Position numbers and translations under genes: made by a program. A model generated the notes under the pieces. That model saw only the letters and a list, made by a program, of their open reading frames with translations, was not told where the DNA came from and made no database searches. Shown in pieces: positions 52,501 through 64,000 of a stretch of 64,000 bases of DNA (position 1 is the first letter of the stretch; every line of letters begins with the position of its first letter). Source of the stretch: Sipunculus nudus (taxonomy: Eukaryota; Annelida; Sipuncula; Golfingiida; Sipunculidae); the NCBI GenBank assembly GCA_026874595.1, contig CM049311.1, positions 14,167,676 through 14,231,675 on the forward strand, given 5' to 3'.

Positions 52501-53496
52501 ATTTCTTCACAGACCTGTGAAAATTCAAAATCCTGATGAGAATTACCATCATTCTCTGCAATCTACAGATTCCTTGTATAGTATTTTGAGTTAAATCATA
52601 AAAAAACACATCCTTAAACTAGTTTGTCTGCAGTTTAGAAAGCAAAACATCAGGGGCATGTTGCTCTTGTATTTGTACAAATGGTTAAACACATTGTTTG
52701 CTTTCCTGGCGTCTATGATTTTCTCCTTAAGTATACAGTCTTAGGGAGTAAACCAGTTTTTCAACAACCCAAGCAGGATTGTAAGACTGCAGAAAGAAAC
52801 AGTTTCTTGCCACCTGTTGAAAAACAGATAATCTTCTCAAATTTCTAATCCAGCTGTCATTCGGAAGCCAGTTGTATTTTCTTTAATTTAGGGTCTACCA
52901 TAAAATCCTTACTTGGCACCTTGTATTAGGAAGATTGCATGTATCACCTGTCCAGATAAATTATTTCAAGTACAGTTTTGTTGTCATTAACATGCATGAG
53001 CACAGCTTGATTTTTTTGGCGAGCCTCTAAAATAGTTAAACCAACATTAACCTCTCACAACTATAGAAGTATTAATAATACTGTTCACCTTTTCATCCAT
53101 GACATTTAAGATTTTAGATATATATCCAGAATTGGATCAGGTGCTTAATCCCTTACATAATAATGACAAATATTGCTAAATTTTGCACCTTTGAGTGATG
53201 GTGTCCCCATTTTACATAAATAATCATTAGTTTATTTGGTTTTTGTTTTAGAGAATATTACATTTTTAAGTCTATGTTTATGTGTGTCTGTTAAGGCAAT
53301 TAAATTAAGCTATTAGGACATGTTCATATCTGTTTTCCATTGTATGTTAAATGTAACTATCACATTTCAGAGTCAGTAATGGTGTATTATATTTCGATAA
53401 AATTACCCTTCACCATCTGTCCTTTGTAGATTTGCTGAATGGAATGTCCCTGTCAAGAAACATATTTACAGATTGTTCTCTTAAATAAATAATTAA
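49519..53496. other. Non-coding stretch downstream of exon D
   Basis: Probably the next intron. No further CUB, LDLa or transmembrane exon was recognised. It contains a two-copy 46-bp direct repeat at 52040-52135 sharing AATAAAGAAGAA and GTGGTCCTGTA. Confidence 0.5.
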
Positions 53497-53739
53497 GCTC
53501 CTCTTTACCTGCAAGAGCTTATTCACAGTTATTCTCCATTAAGAAGCCTTTGGTCAGCAGCTAAAAACTTACTGGTCGTGCCTTTTACCAAATCGTCTTG
53601 TGTACAAAATCGGGCATTCAGTGTTGTTGGCCTGAAACTATGGAATGACCTACCAGCTACTCTAAGAGAAGCCACCAGTCTCTCAGAATTTAAAAGTAAA
53701 TTAAAAACCTATTTGTTCATGGAATATTTGTATGCCTAG
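53497..53739 (+). pseudogene. Reverse-transcriptase ORF C-terminal remnant
   Basis: An 80-residue open segment running to a TAG at 53737 reads APLYLQELIHSYSPLRSL near its start, then RAFSVVGLKLWNDLP and LSEFKSKLKTYLF. This is the well-known tail of LINE ORF2 proteins following the reverse transcriptase domain. A stop (TAA) lies directly before it in frame. No catalytic residues are present, so it cannot be functional. Confidence 0.85.
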
Positions 53740-54021
53740 TCATTTTGTTCGATATTTTATACTATTGATAGTGAAATGTTTGAACATTTTAGTGGAATTA
53801 TGGAAGTTTTAATAGATAATTGAACTATTGACTTTTATATGTCTTATTTAATACTGTAAGCTTCTTAATGTAATATTTTAGTCAACTGGACTTTAATTTC
53901 ATATTCTTACAATGGTATGTTTAATGATTGCTGATTGTATTCTAGTTATGTAATAGCGTTTTAGAGCATGTATCATCATGGATTTTACGCTTTATAAAAT
54001 AAATTATTATTATTATTATTA
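53497..54021 (+). mobile_element. 5'-truncated LINE, L2/Rex1/CR1-like 3' end
   Basis: It begins abruptly within the C-terminal part of an ORF2-like protein, continues with a 3' UTR containing GCGTTTTAGAGCATG and ACGCTTTATAAAATAAATTA, and ends in an (ATT)n tail. This combination is typical of L2-related non-LTR retrotransposons, whose 3' ends carry a short-unit tail. The missing 5' part reflects usual truncated target-primed insertion. Clade assignment is from memory of the family. Confidence 0.8.
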
Positions 54022-55439
54022 AATAGGCATATATAATAGAATAGAAATATAATTTAACATTTCAAAATATCTTGCAAGTGTACTTCCCAGAAATTTTGAA
54101 TTCCAAATGAGATACAGCTATTAAGAATATGGTAGGCATCCAAAACAAGTTATGTTAAATACTAGACAATGCATCAAGAGAATAAATTGTATTTTTCCCC
54201 TTAGCTGAAGCATTGAGGAGATATAAAAAAGCTAGTCATTGAACTCTCTTTCACTGGAGGGGCAAAACTCCTGCTGCTCAGACAGTTAACCCTGCCACAC
54301 ACCAGATCTGACTTGTGGGTCCTGTTTGTATTGTATATCTTGAACTGAGCCTTTACATAGTCAAACACAAAGGTTACACGTCCCATATATAAGCTGTTGA
54401 GAGAAAGTGGGAATACAGAGTTAGGTCCTTATTGATTAATGTACCTGTGTTTGCCACATAAATTTACAACTCAATTCAGCTATCAGATAAAATGTCATTG
54501 GCCATCATAAATTTTGTCGAGGCTGTCGACGTAGATCATACACAGGTTGCGTAAAGCAGCACTGGAAAGCTATTTCTGCTTGATTAGTTCCATATATGTG
54601 TTAAAACATGGATACTCTATAGTGTTTCGTATTTTGCAAAAAAAAAAGTAAAAATGTGCTTAATAAACTTTATTTGTTGTTAATTAAAGTAATATTTTGA
54701 AAAATGTTGTTGCCCAAAAATAATGTTTATTTGAAATAAACATGCAGATCTGATAATTTGCTGTCCAATAGATACTACTCTTTATATATATTCATACTTT
54801 ATTTTAGTTTCCATACTTTTCAGAATACAATCATTACCTTCAGGATGATGATGATAGACTGGTCAGACGTTTATATGAGATTGAATAGTTTATAATAAGA
54901 TTAAATTGATTTATACCAAAAAAATTACAAGTTGTTCCTTTGCTCAGTTAAGGTTCATCCTTCATAAATATTGGTTTAGAACTTTTGGAGATATTGCTTC
55001 TACAGAAAAAACCCCAGAAAATTAAACATGGTTGATGACATAAATCTCGGCTGTCTAGCAGTTAGAAGTAAATAAGTAACTGTGACCCATTGCATTGCAG
55101 CTGTTTCACCTTTAAATATTGTTTTTAGTTCTCTAAAGGACAAACCAATTTGATTTTATCGACAGATTTCAAGCTTCAAGTTAAAATCACCATACCTAAG
55201 CCAATTCTTGTTAAAACTGTTTCCAAATGGAGATACTTCTCATGTTTAGTTCAGTGTCTTGTTATCTCACATACTGGTTCTCTCATGACCTCCCCAGCAG
55301 TACCCCGTACCCTTCCAACAGAGGTAATTTCTACTCAAAATGACCCTCTTCTATGAATTGTGAGGATGGGTGGGATTACTTGTCTCAACCTACTTCTAAC
55401 TTCAAAATCAAAATTTCTTACATTCAGGGAAATACCTGT
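54022..55439. other. Non-coding stretch
   Basis: AT-rich sequence with short open frames only; no repeat or gene supported. Confidence 0.5.
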
Positions 55440-56303
55440 CAGAATGAAGAAATTGTGATTTCTGGAGTCAATATTTCAGTGGATCTTTGAAAGAAACTGA
55501 TTCCTGCGTCAGTATTTCAGGGTAGCAATGAAAAAATCTATGATTTCTGGAGTCAGTATTTCAGTCTAGTTTTGAAAGAAACTATGATTTCTGGAGTCAG
55601 TATTTCAGTGTAGTTATTAAAAAACTGATTATTGGAGTCAATATTTCAGTGTAGTCAAGATAATCACTATGATTTCTGGAGTCAATATTTTAGTGTAGCA
55701 GTGAATGAAACTGATTTCTGGAGTCAGTATTTCAGTGTAGCCATGAAAGATGCTATTATTTCTGGAGTCAGGTTTCAGTTTAGCTATCATTGAAAATGTA
55801 AAAGAAATTATGCTTTCTTAAGTCAATATTTCAGTGTAGCAATGAAAAAAAATTAGGATTTCTAGATACAATCTTTCTTCATAGTTTTCAAAGAAAGTAT
55901 GATTTCTTGAGTTAGTATTTCAGAATGTAGTTATGAAAGATCCCATGATTTCATGAGTCAATATTTCAGTGTAGTAATGAAAAAAACTATGATTTCTGAA
56001 TACAATATTGCATTGTAGCAATGAAAAAAATCGATTACTTGAGTCAGTATTTCAGTGAAGCTTTGAAAGAAACTTTGATTTTGGAGTCAATATTTCACTG
56101 TAGCTTTGAAAGAAACTATTTGTTCATGAATCAGTATTTCGGTAAAACTTTGAAAGAAACTATGGTTTCTTGAATCAGTACCTCATTGTAGCTGTGAAAG
56201 AAATTATGATTTCTGGAGTAATATTTCAGTATATATATCTATGAAAGAAACTATGATATCTGGAGTCTATATTTCAATATAGCAATGATTCAAAAGAAAC
56301 TGA
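55440..56303. repeat. 50-bp minisatellite, about 17 copies (left part)
   Basis: Units contain TATGATTTCTGGAGTCAGTA followed by TTTCAGTGTAGC and ATGAAAGAAAC; unit length varies about 45-60 bp. It stops abruptly at 56303 and resumes at 61912, so the array was split by an insertion. Confidence 0.88.
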
Positions 56304-56379
56304 TTTTTAGCTCAGCTGAATGTAAGTCATCTCAGCTATAGCGATCACTCTTTGTCCACCGTCCGTCCGGGCGTCTGTC

Positions 56380-58845
56380 CGTTAACAAGGCACAAATCGT
56401 AACTGCTGGACCTGGAATCATCTTACTTTACATCCAGTGAGGTCCATGAAAAATCTCCTTGGAAACCTGAAATTAGGTCTCTGTTACCCATTTTCTTCAA
56501 GCTATGGGGCTCCGAAGTACCCCCCAGAATAATGAAAAATTTGATACAAAAACTCAAGTATCTGAAAAACTAATGCATTGATCACCATGATTTCTTGCAT
56601 TGATATTGATCATGGAGAGTACCATCAGTTTCTGCAGACTGGTGGCGCCACCTGTATTTTTTCAATTTTTTACGATGTTTTTTCTCTATTTTTGAGTCCT
56701 TAAAAGATGTGGTGATCTGTTAACAGGGCACAAATCATAATGACTGAACCTAGAATCTTCTTTCTTGACATGCAGGGAGTCCCATGAAAAGTCTCCATGG
56801 AAACATGGAATTAGGTCTCTGTTACCCATATTCTTCAAGCTATTGGGCTCTGAAGTGACCCCCAGAATAATGAAAAATTTGATAAAAAAGCTCAAGTATC
56901 TGAAAAACTAATGCATTAATCACCATGATTCTTGCATGGATATTGATCATGGAGTGTTTCATCATTTTTTGCAGACTGGTGGCACCAAATGTATTTTTTT
57001 TATTTTTTACAATTTTGTTTCTCTATTTTAGAGACATTATAAGATGCAATCATCTGTTAACAGGGCACAAATCGTAACGACTGAACCTAGAATCTTCTTT
57101 CTTGACATGCAGGGAGGTCCATTAAAAAGTCTGCTTGGAGACCTGAATGTAGGTCTCTGTTACCCATATCCTTTGAGCTAAGGGGCTCAGAAATTCCCCC
57201 AAAATATTAAAAAAATTGATATAAAAGCTCCAGTATCTGAACAAGGAATGTATTATCACCCTGATTTCTTGCATGAATATTAATGATGAAGTGTTTCATC
57301 AGTTCCCAAAGACTGGTGGTGCCACCTTGTTTTTAGCTCAGCTGACTGTAAGTCATCTGAGCTATAGCAATCACTCTTTGTCTGTCGACCATCCAGCCAT
57401 CCTGCCATCTGGCCTTCTGTACGTTAACAAGGCACGAATAGTAACCACTGGACGTAGAATCTCTTTACTTTACATCCAGTTAGGTCCATGAAAAATCTCC
57501 TTGGAAACCTGGAATTAGGTCTTTGTTACCCATATTCTTCAAGCTGTGGGGCTCCAAGTAGCCCCCAGAATAATGCAAATTTTGATACAAAAGCTCAAAT
57601 ATCTGAACAACTAATGTATTGATCACCATGATTTTTTTTACATGGACAGTGATCATGGAGTGTTACATCAGTTTCTGCAGACTGGTGGCGCCACCTGTAT
57701 TTTTTCAATTTTTTACGATTTTTTTTCTCTCTATTTTTGAGACCTTAAAAATTGCCATCATCTGTTAACAGGGCACACATCATAACCACTGGACTTGGAA
57801 TCATCTCACTTTACATCCAGAGAGGTACATGAAAAGTTTTCCTGGAAACCTGGAATTAGGTCTGTGTTACCTATATTCTTCAAGCTATGGGGCTCCGAAG
57901 AACCCCACAGAATAATGAAAAATTTGATACAAAACCTGAAGTATCTGAAAAAACTAATGCATTGATCAACTTGATTTTTTGCAGGGATATTGATCATTGG
58001 GTGTTACATCAGTTTTTGCACAATGGTGGCGCCACCTGTATTTTTCAATTTTTTTACGATTTTTTTTCTCTATTTTTGAGATCTTCAAAGATGCCTTCAT
58101 ATGTTAACCGGGCATAAATCTTAACGACTGGACTTAGAATCTTCTGTCTCAACATGCAGGGTCAGTCTCTGTTACCCAAAACCTGTGAGCTATGGGGCTT
58201 CCAAGTACCCCACCCCCCCCCAGAATAATAAAAAATTTGATACAATAGCTCAAGTTATCTGAACAACTAATGCATTGATCATCATGATTCTTTGCATGTA
58301 TATTGATCATGTGGTGATACATCAGTTTTTGCAGAATGTTGGCGCCACCTGTATTTTTCATTTGTTTACAATTTTTTTCTCTATTTTTGAGACCTTAAAA
58401 GATGTGGTCATCTGTTAACAGAGCACAAATCGTAATCGCTGGACTTGGAATCATCTCACTTTACATCCAGTGAGGTACATAAAAAGTCTCCTTGGGAACC
58501 TGGAATTAGGTCTCTTTTACCCATATTCTTCAAGCTATGGGGCCCCGAAGTACCCCCCCCCCCAGAATAATGAGAATTTGATACAAAAGCTCAAGTATCT
58601 GAACAACTAATGCATTGATCACCATGATTCTTTGCATGGATATTGAGCATGGAGTGTTTCATCAGTTTCTGCAGACTGGTGGCGCCACCTGTATTTTTTC
58701 AATTCTTTACAATTTTTTTCTCTCTATTTTTGAGACCATGAAAGATGCTGTCATCTGTTAACAGGGCTCAAATTGTAACATCTAGACCTAGAATCTTCTC
58801 ACTTCTCATCAAGAGAGGTACATGAAAAGTCTCCATGGAAACCTG
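56380..58845. repeat. 340-bp tandem repeat, about 7.5 copies
   Basis: GTTAACARGGCACAAATCRT occurs at about 56380, 56718, 57058, 57425, 57768, 58104, 58419 and 58757 (steps 315-367). Each unit has TCTGTTACCCATATTCTTCA, AATAATGAAAAATTTGATAC, CTAATGCATTGATCA, GGTGGCGCCACCTGTATTTT and CTCTATTTTTGAGACC. Copies are well diverged, and open frames repeated on both strands follow from the unit. Confidence 0.9.
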
Positions 58846-58869
58846 AAACAAGGGACCCATGGGTCACGG

Positions 58870-60189
58870 CGCTCAGCTGTTATATATGATAAAAAATATG
58901 ATTTGGGAAAGAGCCACATGCTGGTTTTGTGTGGTAATAAATATAAGCTTTATTACGAGTTGTTAGTGTTTAGCTTATGTATGATTTTGATAGTATCTTT
59001 GGAGACAGGGAAGAGGATTGATTTCATTTATTTTATTAACAAATGGAGTGCTATTGTCACACATATTTTGACTTGGCCATATAACTTATAAGCAGCACAT
59101 ATAATAAAAGAGTTTAACTATTTATTAAAATTTAATAACAAATATTGTGCCAATATAGTTTTTATTTAAAAAAAAATAATAAGAAATCATATGATTTTTT
59201 AAAATAAAATATAACTGAAATGATTATTGAAATAATATTATAGAATATATTCATGAATGCATGCATGAATACATTTTGAAAGTATCTGCACTGATATTCA
59301 AATACTTTCATTTTTACCTGAATTCCTATTCTTATGCAATAAAATTTTTTAATGCAGTATATATTCATATTCGTATTCAAATACATTTGCAAAGCATTCA
59401 CACCATGTCTAGTATTTATTCAGTTTTAGCCAAACAATGATGTTGAGAATCCAGAATATACAAAATTCACCAATTTAAATAATGATCATAAGTACCTGGT
59501 TTTATGGCTTTTATTTATATTAAAAAAAATAAATGTAATATATTCACTTTGGACTACTTTCACATCAATCTGCACACTAGACACAGTAGGAATCTAGATT
59601 AATATTATCAACTGCACCTTTGTCTATCATTAATTTCCTTCATATTATCCTTAATGATTAGTAATGAATAATATGATTTATTTTTTTATCATTAAAATTT
59701 AACTGAAAAATACCATAGGTGACTGCATGGTGTTATTTAGAATAACATTGACGCTGACATTCTATCCATCCATACAAAGTTCTTACATAATCAATAACTG
59801 CAAGTTAATTTCCTGTTACTCATCAACTAACAAATTCCTTTTCTATTAATTTTTTCTTAATTTGTTATTAAAAACCAATAAAAAATTATTAATTTATTGT
59901 TTATTGTTATGTTGTTTTTTGAAACAACTACCAGATGAGTTGGGTTGGACACCTGGATCAACTGTGGCTGGGCATTAGCTGCCTGGCTGTCCCATTGTAT
60001 GCTTCGCTCAAGCGTGCATAATCTGATGAAAGGTCAACAAGGTCAACCAGGGGGACTGAAGAGGGGCTGTATTAAACCTAGGTCTGACATGGTCTCATAA
60101 AAACATTAATAAAAGCTACAATATTTGGCCAATTTCTTTCAGCTTTCTGAACTACAATGATAAAATCCTTATGTGTGCATGATATGAAA
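58870..60189. other. Unique part of the nested element
   Basis: AT-rich with no repeat of the neighbouring cores. A less AT-rich patch at 59940-60080 has no recognisable product. Confidence 0.4.
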
Positions 60190-61390
60190 ATTATATCAAC
60201 AGTGCTCTTAGGAAACAAACGTGCCATGGCCAACGTTGGGCAAAATTTAAGGTACTAATTTTATATTTATACTAATAACTTATAAAATTTGAAAAATTCA
60301 GAACTAATTTTTGGTATTCAATTGAATCTTGATTAAATAATGTTACATCCCTGACAAAAAATCTCTAGCTTCAACAATCCTCTTGTTAAGGGAGTAAATA
60401 TATTTCTTGATTTTTTAAAAAGTGCATTATGCTTGGGCCCATAACTTAAAACAATTACGCAATACTGACATCATTTTTGGCATGTGCATAGCAAATGTAT
60501 AGAAAAATATGTATATTATATATGATCAAAGTCAGACCAGGGGTTTTGATATTAGGCAGTCTTACAGTGTAACAATGGGTTTTTAATGGAAAAATGAAGT
60601 TTTTCATTAATATTTTGAAGGAATTAAGTCCTAGTGATCAAATTCTTGGCATGGTAGTGGATTTTGGAGACATCTAACTGTATGCAAAATTTAAGGAACT
60701 TAGAGCTGAAGCTGGGGAGCTGAGCTCTAGCAAACTGCATAACACTAGCTTGATGTAAACAATGAGTGACATGGTGCTTGAATAAAATCTACAGATTTTG
60801 ATCAACTGGTTTCAAATTATTGGTGTTAACAGTTGAAATGGTAACAAAAAACATGCTTTGAAAATTAAATCCTCAGCATTTACAGGGAAAAAACGTGCCA
60901 TGGTCAAACTTGGGCAAAATTTAAGGTACCATTTTTATATTTTTGCCAATATTTAAAAAAATTTAACAGATTTTGATCTAATTTTTGGTATACAATTAAA
61001 TTTTGATCAATTAAAGTTGTATTACTGAAAAAAAGTCCCTACCTTTAACACTTTTGGTCTTAAGTGACCAAATATCTTTCCTGATTTTTTAACAAAGTCC
61101 ATTATGTTTGGGCCCATAACTTTTTAAAATTAAATAATACTGACTTAATTTCTGGCATGTACATAGGAACTATATAGAGGAATATTTATGGTAAATTTGA
61201 ATAAAAACCAGATGAGTAGTTTTGATTTTAGGCAGTCCTGAAGTGTGAAAATAGATTTCTAATAAAAAATTGAGGTACTTCCTTAATATCTCGAAGGAAC
61301 GAAGTCCTATTGACCCAATTTTCGGCATGTTAGGAGATTTGGGGACATCTAACTGTATGCCGATTTTCAGATTTGTAGGTCCAATGGTGT
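60190..61390. repeat. 674-bp tandem repeat, about 1.8 copies
   Basis: GTGCCATGG followed by GGGCAAAATTTAAGGTAC occurs at 60221 and 60895. Later matches include GGCAGTC, AATTAAGTCCTA/AACGAAGTCCTA and GGAGACATCTAACTGTATGC against GGGGACATCTAACTGTATGC. This is the core of the nested element. Confidence 0.8.
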
Positions 61391-61911
61391 CGAAACGTGC
61401 CAGTCTTACGGACAGACATCCGGACGGACGGACAGACGGGCGGGCGACGGACAATGGACCACGACTATAGCTCAGATGACTTATAGTCAGCTGAGCTAAA
61501 AAATGGTCTCTGTTACCCATATTTTCTTAACTTAGGGCTTATTAGCACCCCCCATCATAATTAAAAATTTGATACCAAAGCAGGGCACAAATCATAACCT
61601 TTAGGCCCAGAATTTTATAACTTGACATCCTGAGAGTTCCTCAAAGTTCTCCCCAGAAACCTGAAACTGGGTCACAGTGAACTACATTCTCAGAGTTTTG
61701 AGGTATGTTTGAGCACCATAGAAATAATGCAAAATACACAAAAATTGCCAGATTCCTCATGAAACTAATGAAAGGCCAGTTCGTTTGTCATCAGATTTGT
61801 TGTGCTTATGGGTCTTGATGAACAATGCTAGATGCCACCTACATTATCTTAATTAGGACATATTGTCAACATGTCAGTCGGCTGGGTGTCAGGACCAACG
61901 GGACACTTGTT

Positions 61912-61985
61912 GAAGTCTGTATTTCAGTGTAGCAATGAAAGACGCTATGATTTCTGGAAGTCTGTATTTCAGTGTAGCTATGATG
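61912..61985. repeat. 50-bp minisatellite, right part after the insertion
   Basis: AAGTCTGTATTTCAGTGTAGC occurs twice (about 61913 and 61959) with GCTATGATTTCTGGA between, the same unit as 55440-56303. Confidence 0.85.
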
Positions 61986-62454
61986 AGAAGGCTTATGGTA
62001 TCAGCCTGTGTATTTCATTCTTGTGCTAGACTGGATCTCACAGCCTTTATTTCCTTCAAATTAATTTGCTAAAATGTTTAGGATATTAGAAACCATGTTA
62101 GGAATATTGTTATAATGTTTAATGAAGAATAAGCATTGTGCATGCATAAAATACCAATTGCTTTTAAATTATTCATAAATTATTCCACAAATAAATAATG
62201 TAACATCATACAAAAAAATTGGCTTCAGACATAAAAGATGTTTATTTCATCAGTCACCACTAAATATTACAAAAGATAATTTGCAATGTAAAGAAAGCCT
62301 TGTGAAATATATGACAGCAAGCCTTGCCAATAGAGCTCTAATGAAATAAAAGAAAGTTATTCAACAAAAGAATCTTTGACTGTTATTGATGCCCCCATGT
62401 TTTGCTTTAATATTATTTGGTACCCTGGCTAGAAATCAAATATAACCTCCTGCT
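61986..62454. other. Non-coding stretch
   Basis: No supported feature. Confidence 0.5.
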
Positions 62455-64000
62455 TTTTTAGCAAACCTGTGAGCTAATGCGATGGTGTGGCATCATCCGT
62501 TGTCCATACATTAACTAATTAACCTGTACTATCTCAAACACGGCAGGAGCTAGCATCACCAAATTTTTATGCAAAAAAATCTGTCATCTATAAAACTCAA
62601 TCTGATTTCGCTTATTTTTTGCTATCTGCATTCACATAGATTTTACAGGAAAAAAACTAAAAAAAATTTAAAATCTTCTTTTCCGAACATGCCCAGCCAG
62701 TTTGTTCAATATTTCACAGAAATAATCTATGAAACAATCTCAAGTTTGTTCGAATGGTTGTAGTTCATTGAATTTTGGCTGAGTTACAGGAAGTTAAACT
62801 TAGTCATTTGGCCAAAAAAGGATTCTAAAATTACAATCTCAGAAACAGATGGAGCTATTATTACAAAATGTTATATGCAAATGTTGGTCACATGACTCAT
62901 ATTTGAAATTGAACTAATAGCCCTATTAACACTCGAAAAATGTGGCGCGCGCTAGACCGGTCCAGAAAAATGTGGAGCGGGCTACATTTTAACTTGCGTT
63001 CACACTGTACCAGAACAAGTGACCATGTGGAGCACGCTACCCTGTCAAGTTAGGCCACATTTGCGCTTGGCCCCTTTACACGCAGATAAATACTGCAATC
63101 TAGGGTGGTCTAGATTGGATTCCCCTTTTCTCGCAAGGGTAAATCACAGTCACATGACAGCCGAGTCTTGATGGAGCACGCTATAGAGATAGTGCGCTCC
63201 ACTTCTGTTTACACACGTTTGAAGCACTAATGTAGGCTGCGCCAGACTGAGACTGGCACGCTAGACTCTGGATCTGACTCAAACTGGTGGTCAAAATGTA
63301 GCGCGCTCCAGACCGAAAATCCTCGAAATCTGGCACATTTTGGGGGCTTGGCGTGCGCTAAACGTGGTAGAGCGCTCCAGAAAAATGTGTGTAAATGGGG
63401 CTATAGGTGGCACCACCTGCATCAACCTTTATGTATGGAATAGCAAGAGCTAGCATACCCAAATTGTATGCAAAACTCTATCACATATCAAATGTTGTGG
63501 GATTGAGCTTTTTGTGGTGCCACCTGCATTAAGTTACATTTTACAGGGGAAAAGCAAAAAAATTTTTTGTCTGAAATCAATCAGCCAAATTGTTCAATAT
63601 TTCACAGAAATGATCCAAAAGACAACTCTCTCAAGTTTGTTCAAATAGTTTGGGTTTGATGAATTTTAGCGGAGTTACAGGGACTTGCACTTAGTCATTT
63701 GGCCAAGTAAGACTACTAACATATCAGTCTCAGAAACTTAAGTGATTATTGGTAGAAATATTGGACCTTTAACAATGAAAGGATTGCATCTTTTTATATT
63801 CTCACCATTTTCATAAAAGAAATCTTATGATTATGTCAGCTTGAAAAAAAGCAATGTAGCCAAATTCTTTCACTATGTGTTTACAGATTTACAAACAGGC
63901 CAAGATAGTGTCTGTATCTATAAATAGACTGACAACTATTTCAGATATTGCACCAGCAAAAGGTCAGGCTAGATCTTTTTATAGCTTTGGTAGACTGCCA
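62455..64000 (+). mobile_element. Partial second copy of the 21916-24014 family, cut by window end
   Basis: Head TTTTTTAGCAAACCTGTGAG at 62455 is followed by GGCAGGAGCTAGCATCACCA, TTTCACAGAAAT and CTTAGTCATTTGGCCAA in the same order as 21918-22400. A second unit repeats these phrases at 63435-63740. The copy is interrupted by a MITE at 62918-63403. Its 3' end was not seen before 64000. Confidence 0.7.
62918..63403. mobile_element. GC-rich MITE (486 bp) nested in the repeat
   Basis: The left end TAGCCCTATTAACACTCG and the inverted right end (TAGCCCCATTTACACACAT on the minus strand) are imperfect terminal inverted repeats. The interior is strikingly GC-rich for this window and repeats GCGCGCTAGACC, GAGCACGCTA and GCGCTCCAGA. 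The paralogue at 22380-22400 reads through without it, so it acts as an empty-site reference. A TA next to the right end may be the target duplication. Confidence 0.72.

Larger units (their letters stand above)
58848..61502 (-). mobile_element. Nested element in reverse orientation
   Basis: Read on the minus strand it starts TTTTTTAGCTCAGCTGACTA at 61502 and ends with GACCCATGGGTCCCTTGTTT at about 58846. Subterminal inverted repeats are AGCTCAGCTG near the start and CAGCTGAGCG near the end; GACCCATGGGTC is a perfect palindrome directly before CCTTGTTT. The 340-bp unit of the outer element is interrupted at GGAAACCTGAA and resumes at GGTCTCTGTTACCC, which fixes the borders. It includes GTCCGTCC-type runs near 61420 and two tandem copies of a 674-bp unit. 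Confidence 0.68.
56304..61911 (+). mobile_element. Outer 5.6-kb non-autonomous element inside the minisatellite
   Basis: Head TTTTTAGCTCAGCTGAATG at about 56304; 3' end GACACTTGTT at 61911, preceded by a small GTGTC/GACAC stem. Both sides are the same 50-bp minisatellite, which marks the borders. The core is a tandem array of about 340-bp units. A second head-like segment (TTTTTAGCTCAGCTGACTG) lies at about 57330. It contains a nested reverse-oriented relative (58848-61502). No coding capacity. Helitron/HINE affiliation is inferred from structure. Confidence 0.62.

Noticed and set aside
61170-61520. Minus-strand 116-residue frame
   Set aside because: It reads across the head of the nested repeat, including GTCCGTCC-type runs; the same frame style recurs in repeat copies and shows no domain.

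Overview
This window looks like AT-rich nuclear DNA from an animal, most likely a marine bivalve mollusc. Four small exons of one plus-strand gene join in frame across canonical GT/AG introns. The rest is non-coding, dense in minisatellites, dinucleotide tracts and repeats with the tail style common in bivalve genomes (TTTTTAGC heads, GTCCGTCC-type runs, CCTTGTTT ends). The taxon is an inference from repeat style and gene content. There is no prokaryotic operon structure, no CRISPR array, no rRNA and no intact transposase or reverse transcriptase.

The only well-supported protein-coding gene is a partial extracellular CUB-domain gene: 20051-20228, 42334-42548, 48044-48251 and 49259-49518. The exons give 286 complete codons and two complete CUB domains. 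The order and the insert near the end of CUB2 resemble suppressor-of-lurcher-1 (SOL-1)-like auxiliary proteins of glutamate receptors, but the precise orthology is a judgement from memory. Signal peptide, 5' exons, transmembrane segment and 3' exons were not found, so the gene probably runs past the interval shown.

Layout: 1-20050 is upstream or intronic sequence with two inverted copies of one MITE (2930-3202, 14156-14436), palindromic minisatellites (4255-5262) and a 121-bp tandem array (12440-12950). 20229-42333 is a 22-kb intron splitting CUB1. It holds a 29-bp minisatellite, a composite element at 21916-24014 with a 278-bp tandem core, TA tracts, a tRNA-like inverted-repeat element, 45-50-bp and 20-bp minisatellites, and a 125-bp tandem array. 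42549-48043 is the intron between the CUB domains; half of it is a G-rich 21-bp minisatellite of 2.7 kb. 49519-64000 is downstream sequence with a 5'-truncated LINE tail (53497-54021), a 50-bp minisatellite, a 5.6-kb repeat inserted into that minisatellite, a second element of the same architecture nested in it in reverse orientation, and part of a fourth element with its own MITE insertion.

The most interesting pattern is the family of elements with TTTTTAGC heads, tandem-repeat cores, subterminal inverted repeats and a small GC-rich hairpin just before CCTTGTT-like ends. This matches the general architecture of non-autonomous Helitron/Helentron-type elements (HINE, DINE-1, oyster 'pearl' elements) and is proposed here as inference. 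I found no evidence for a new gene system.
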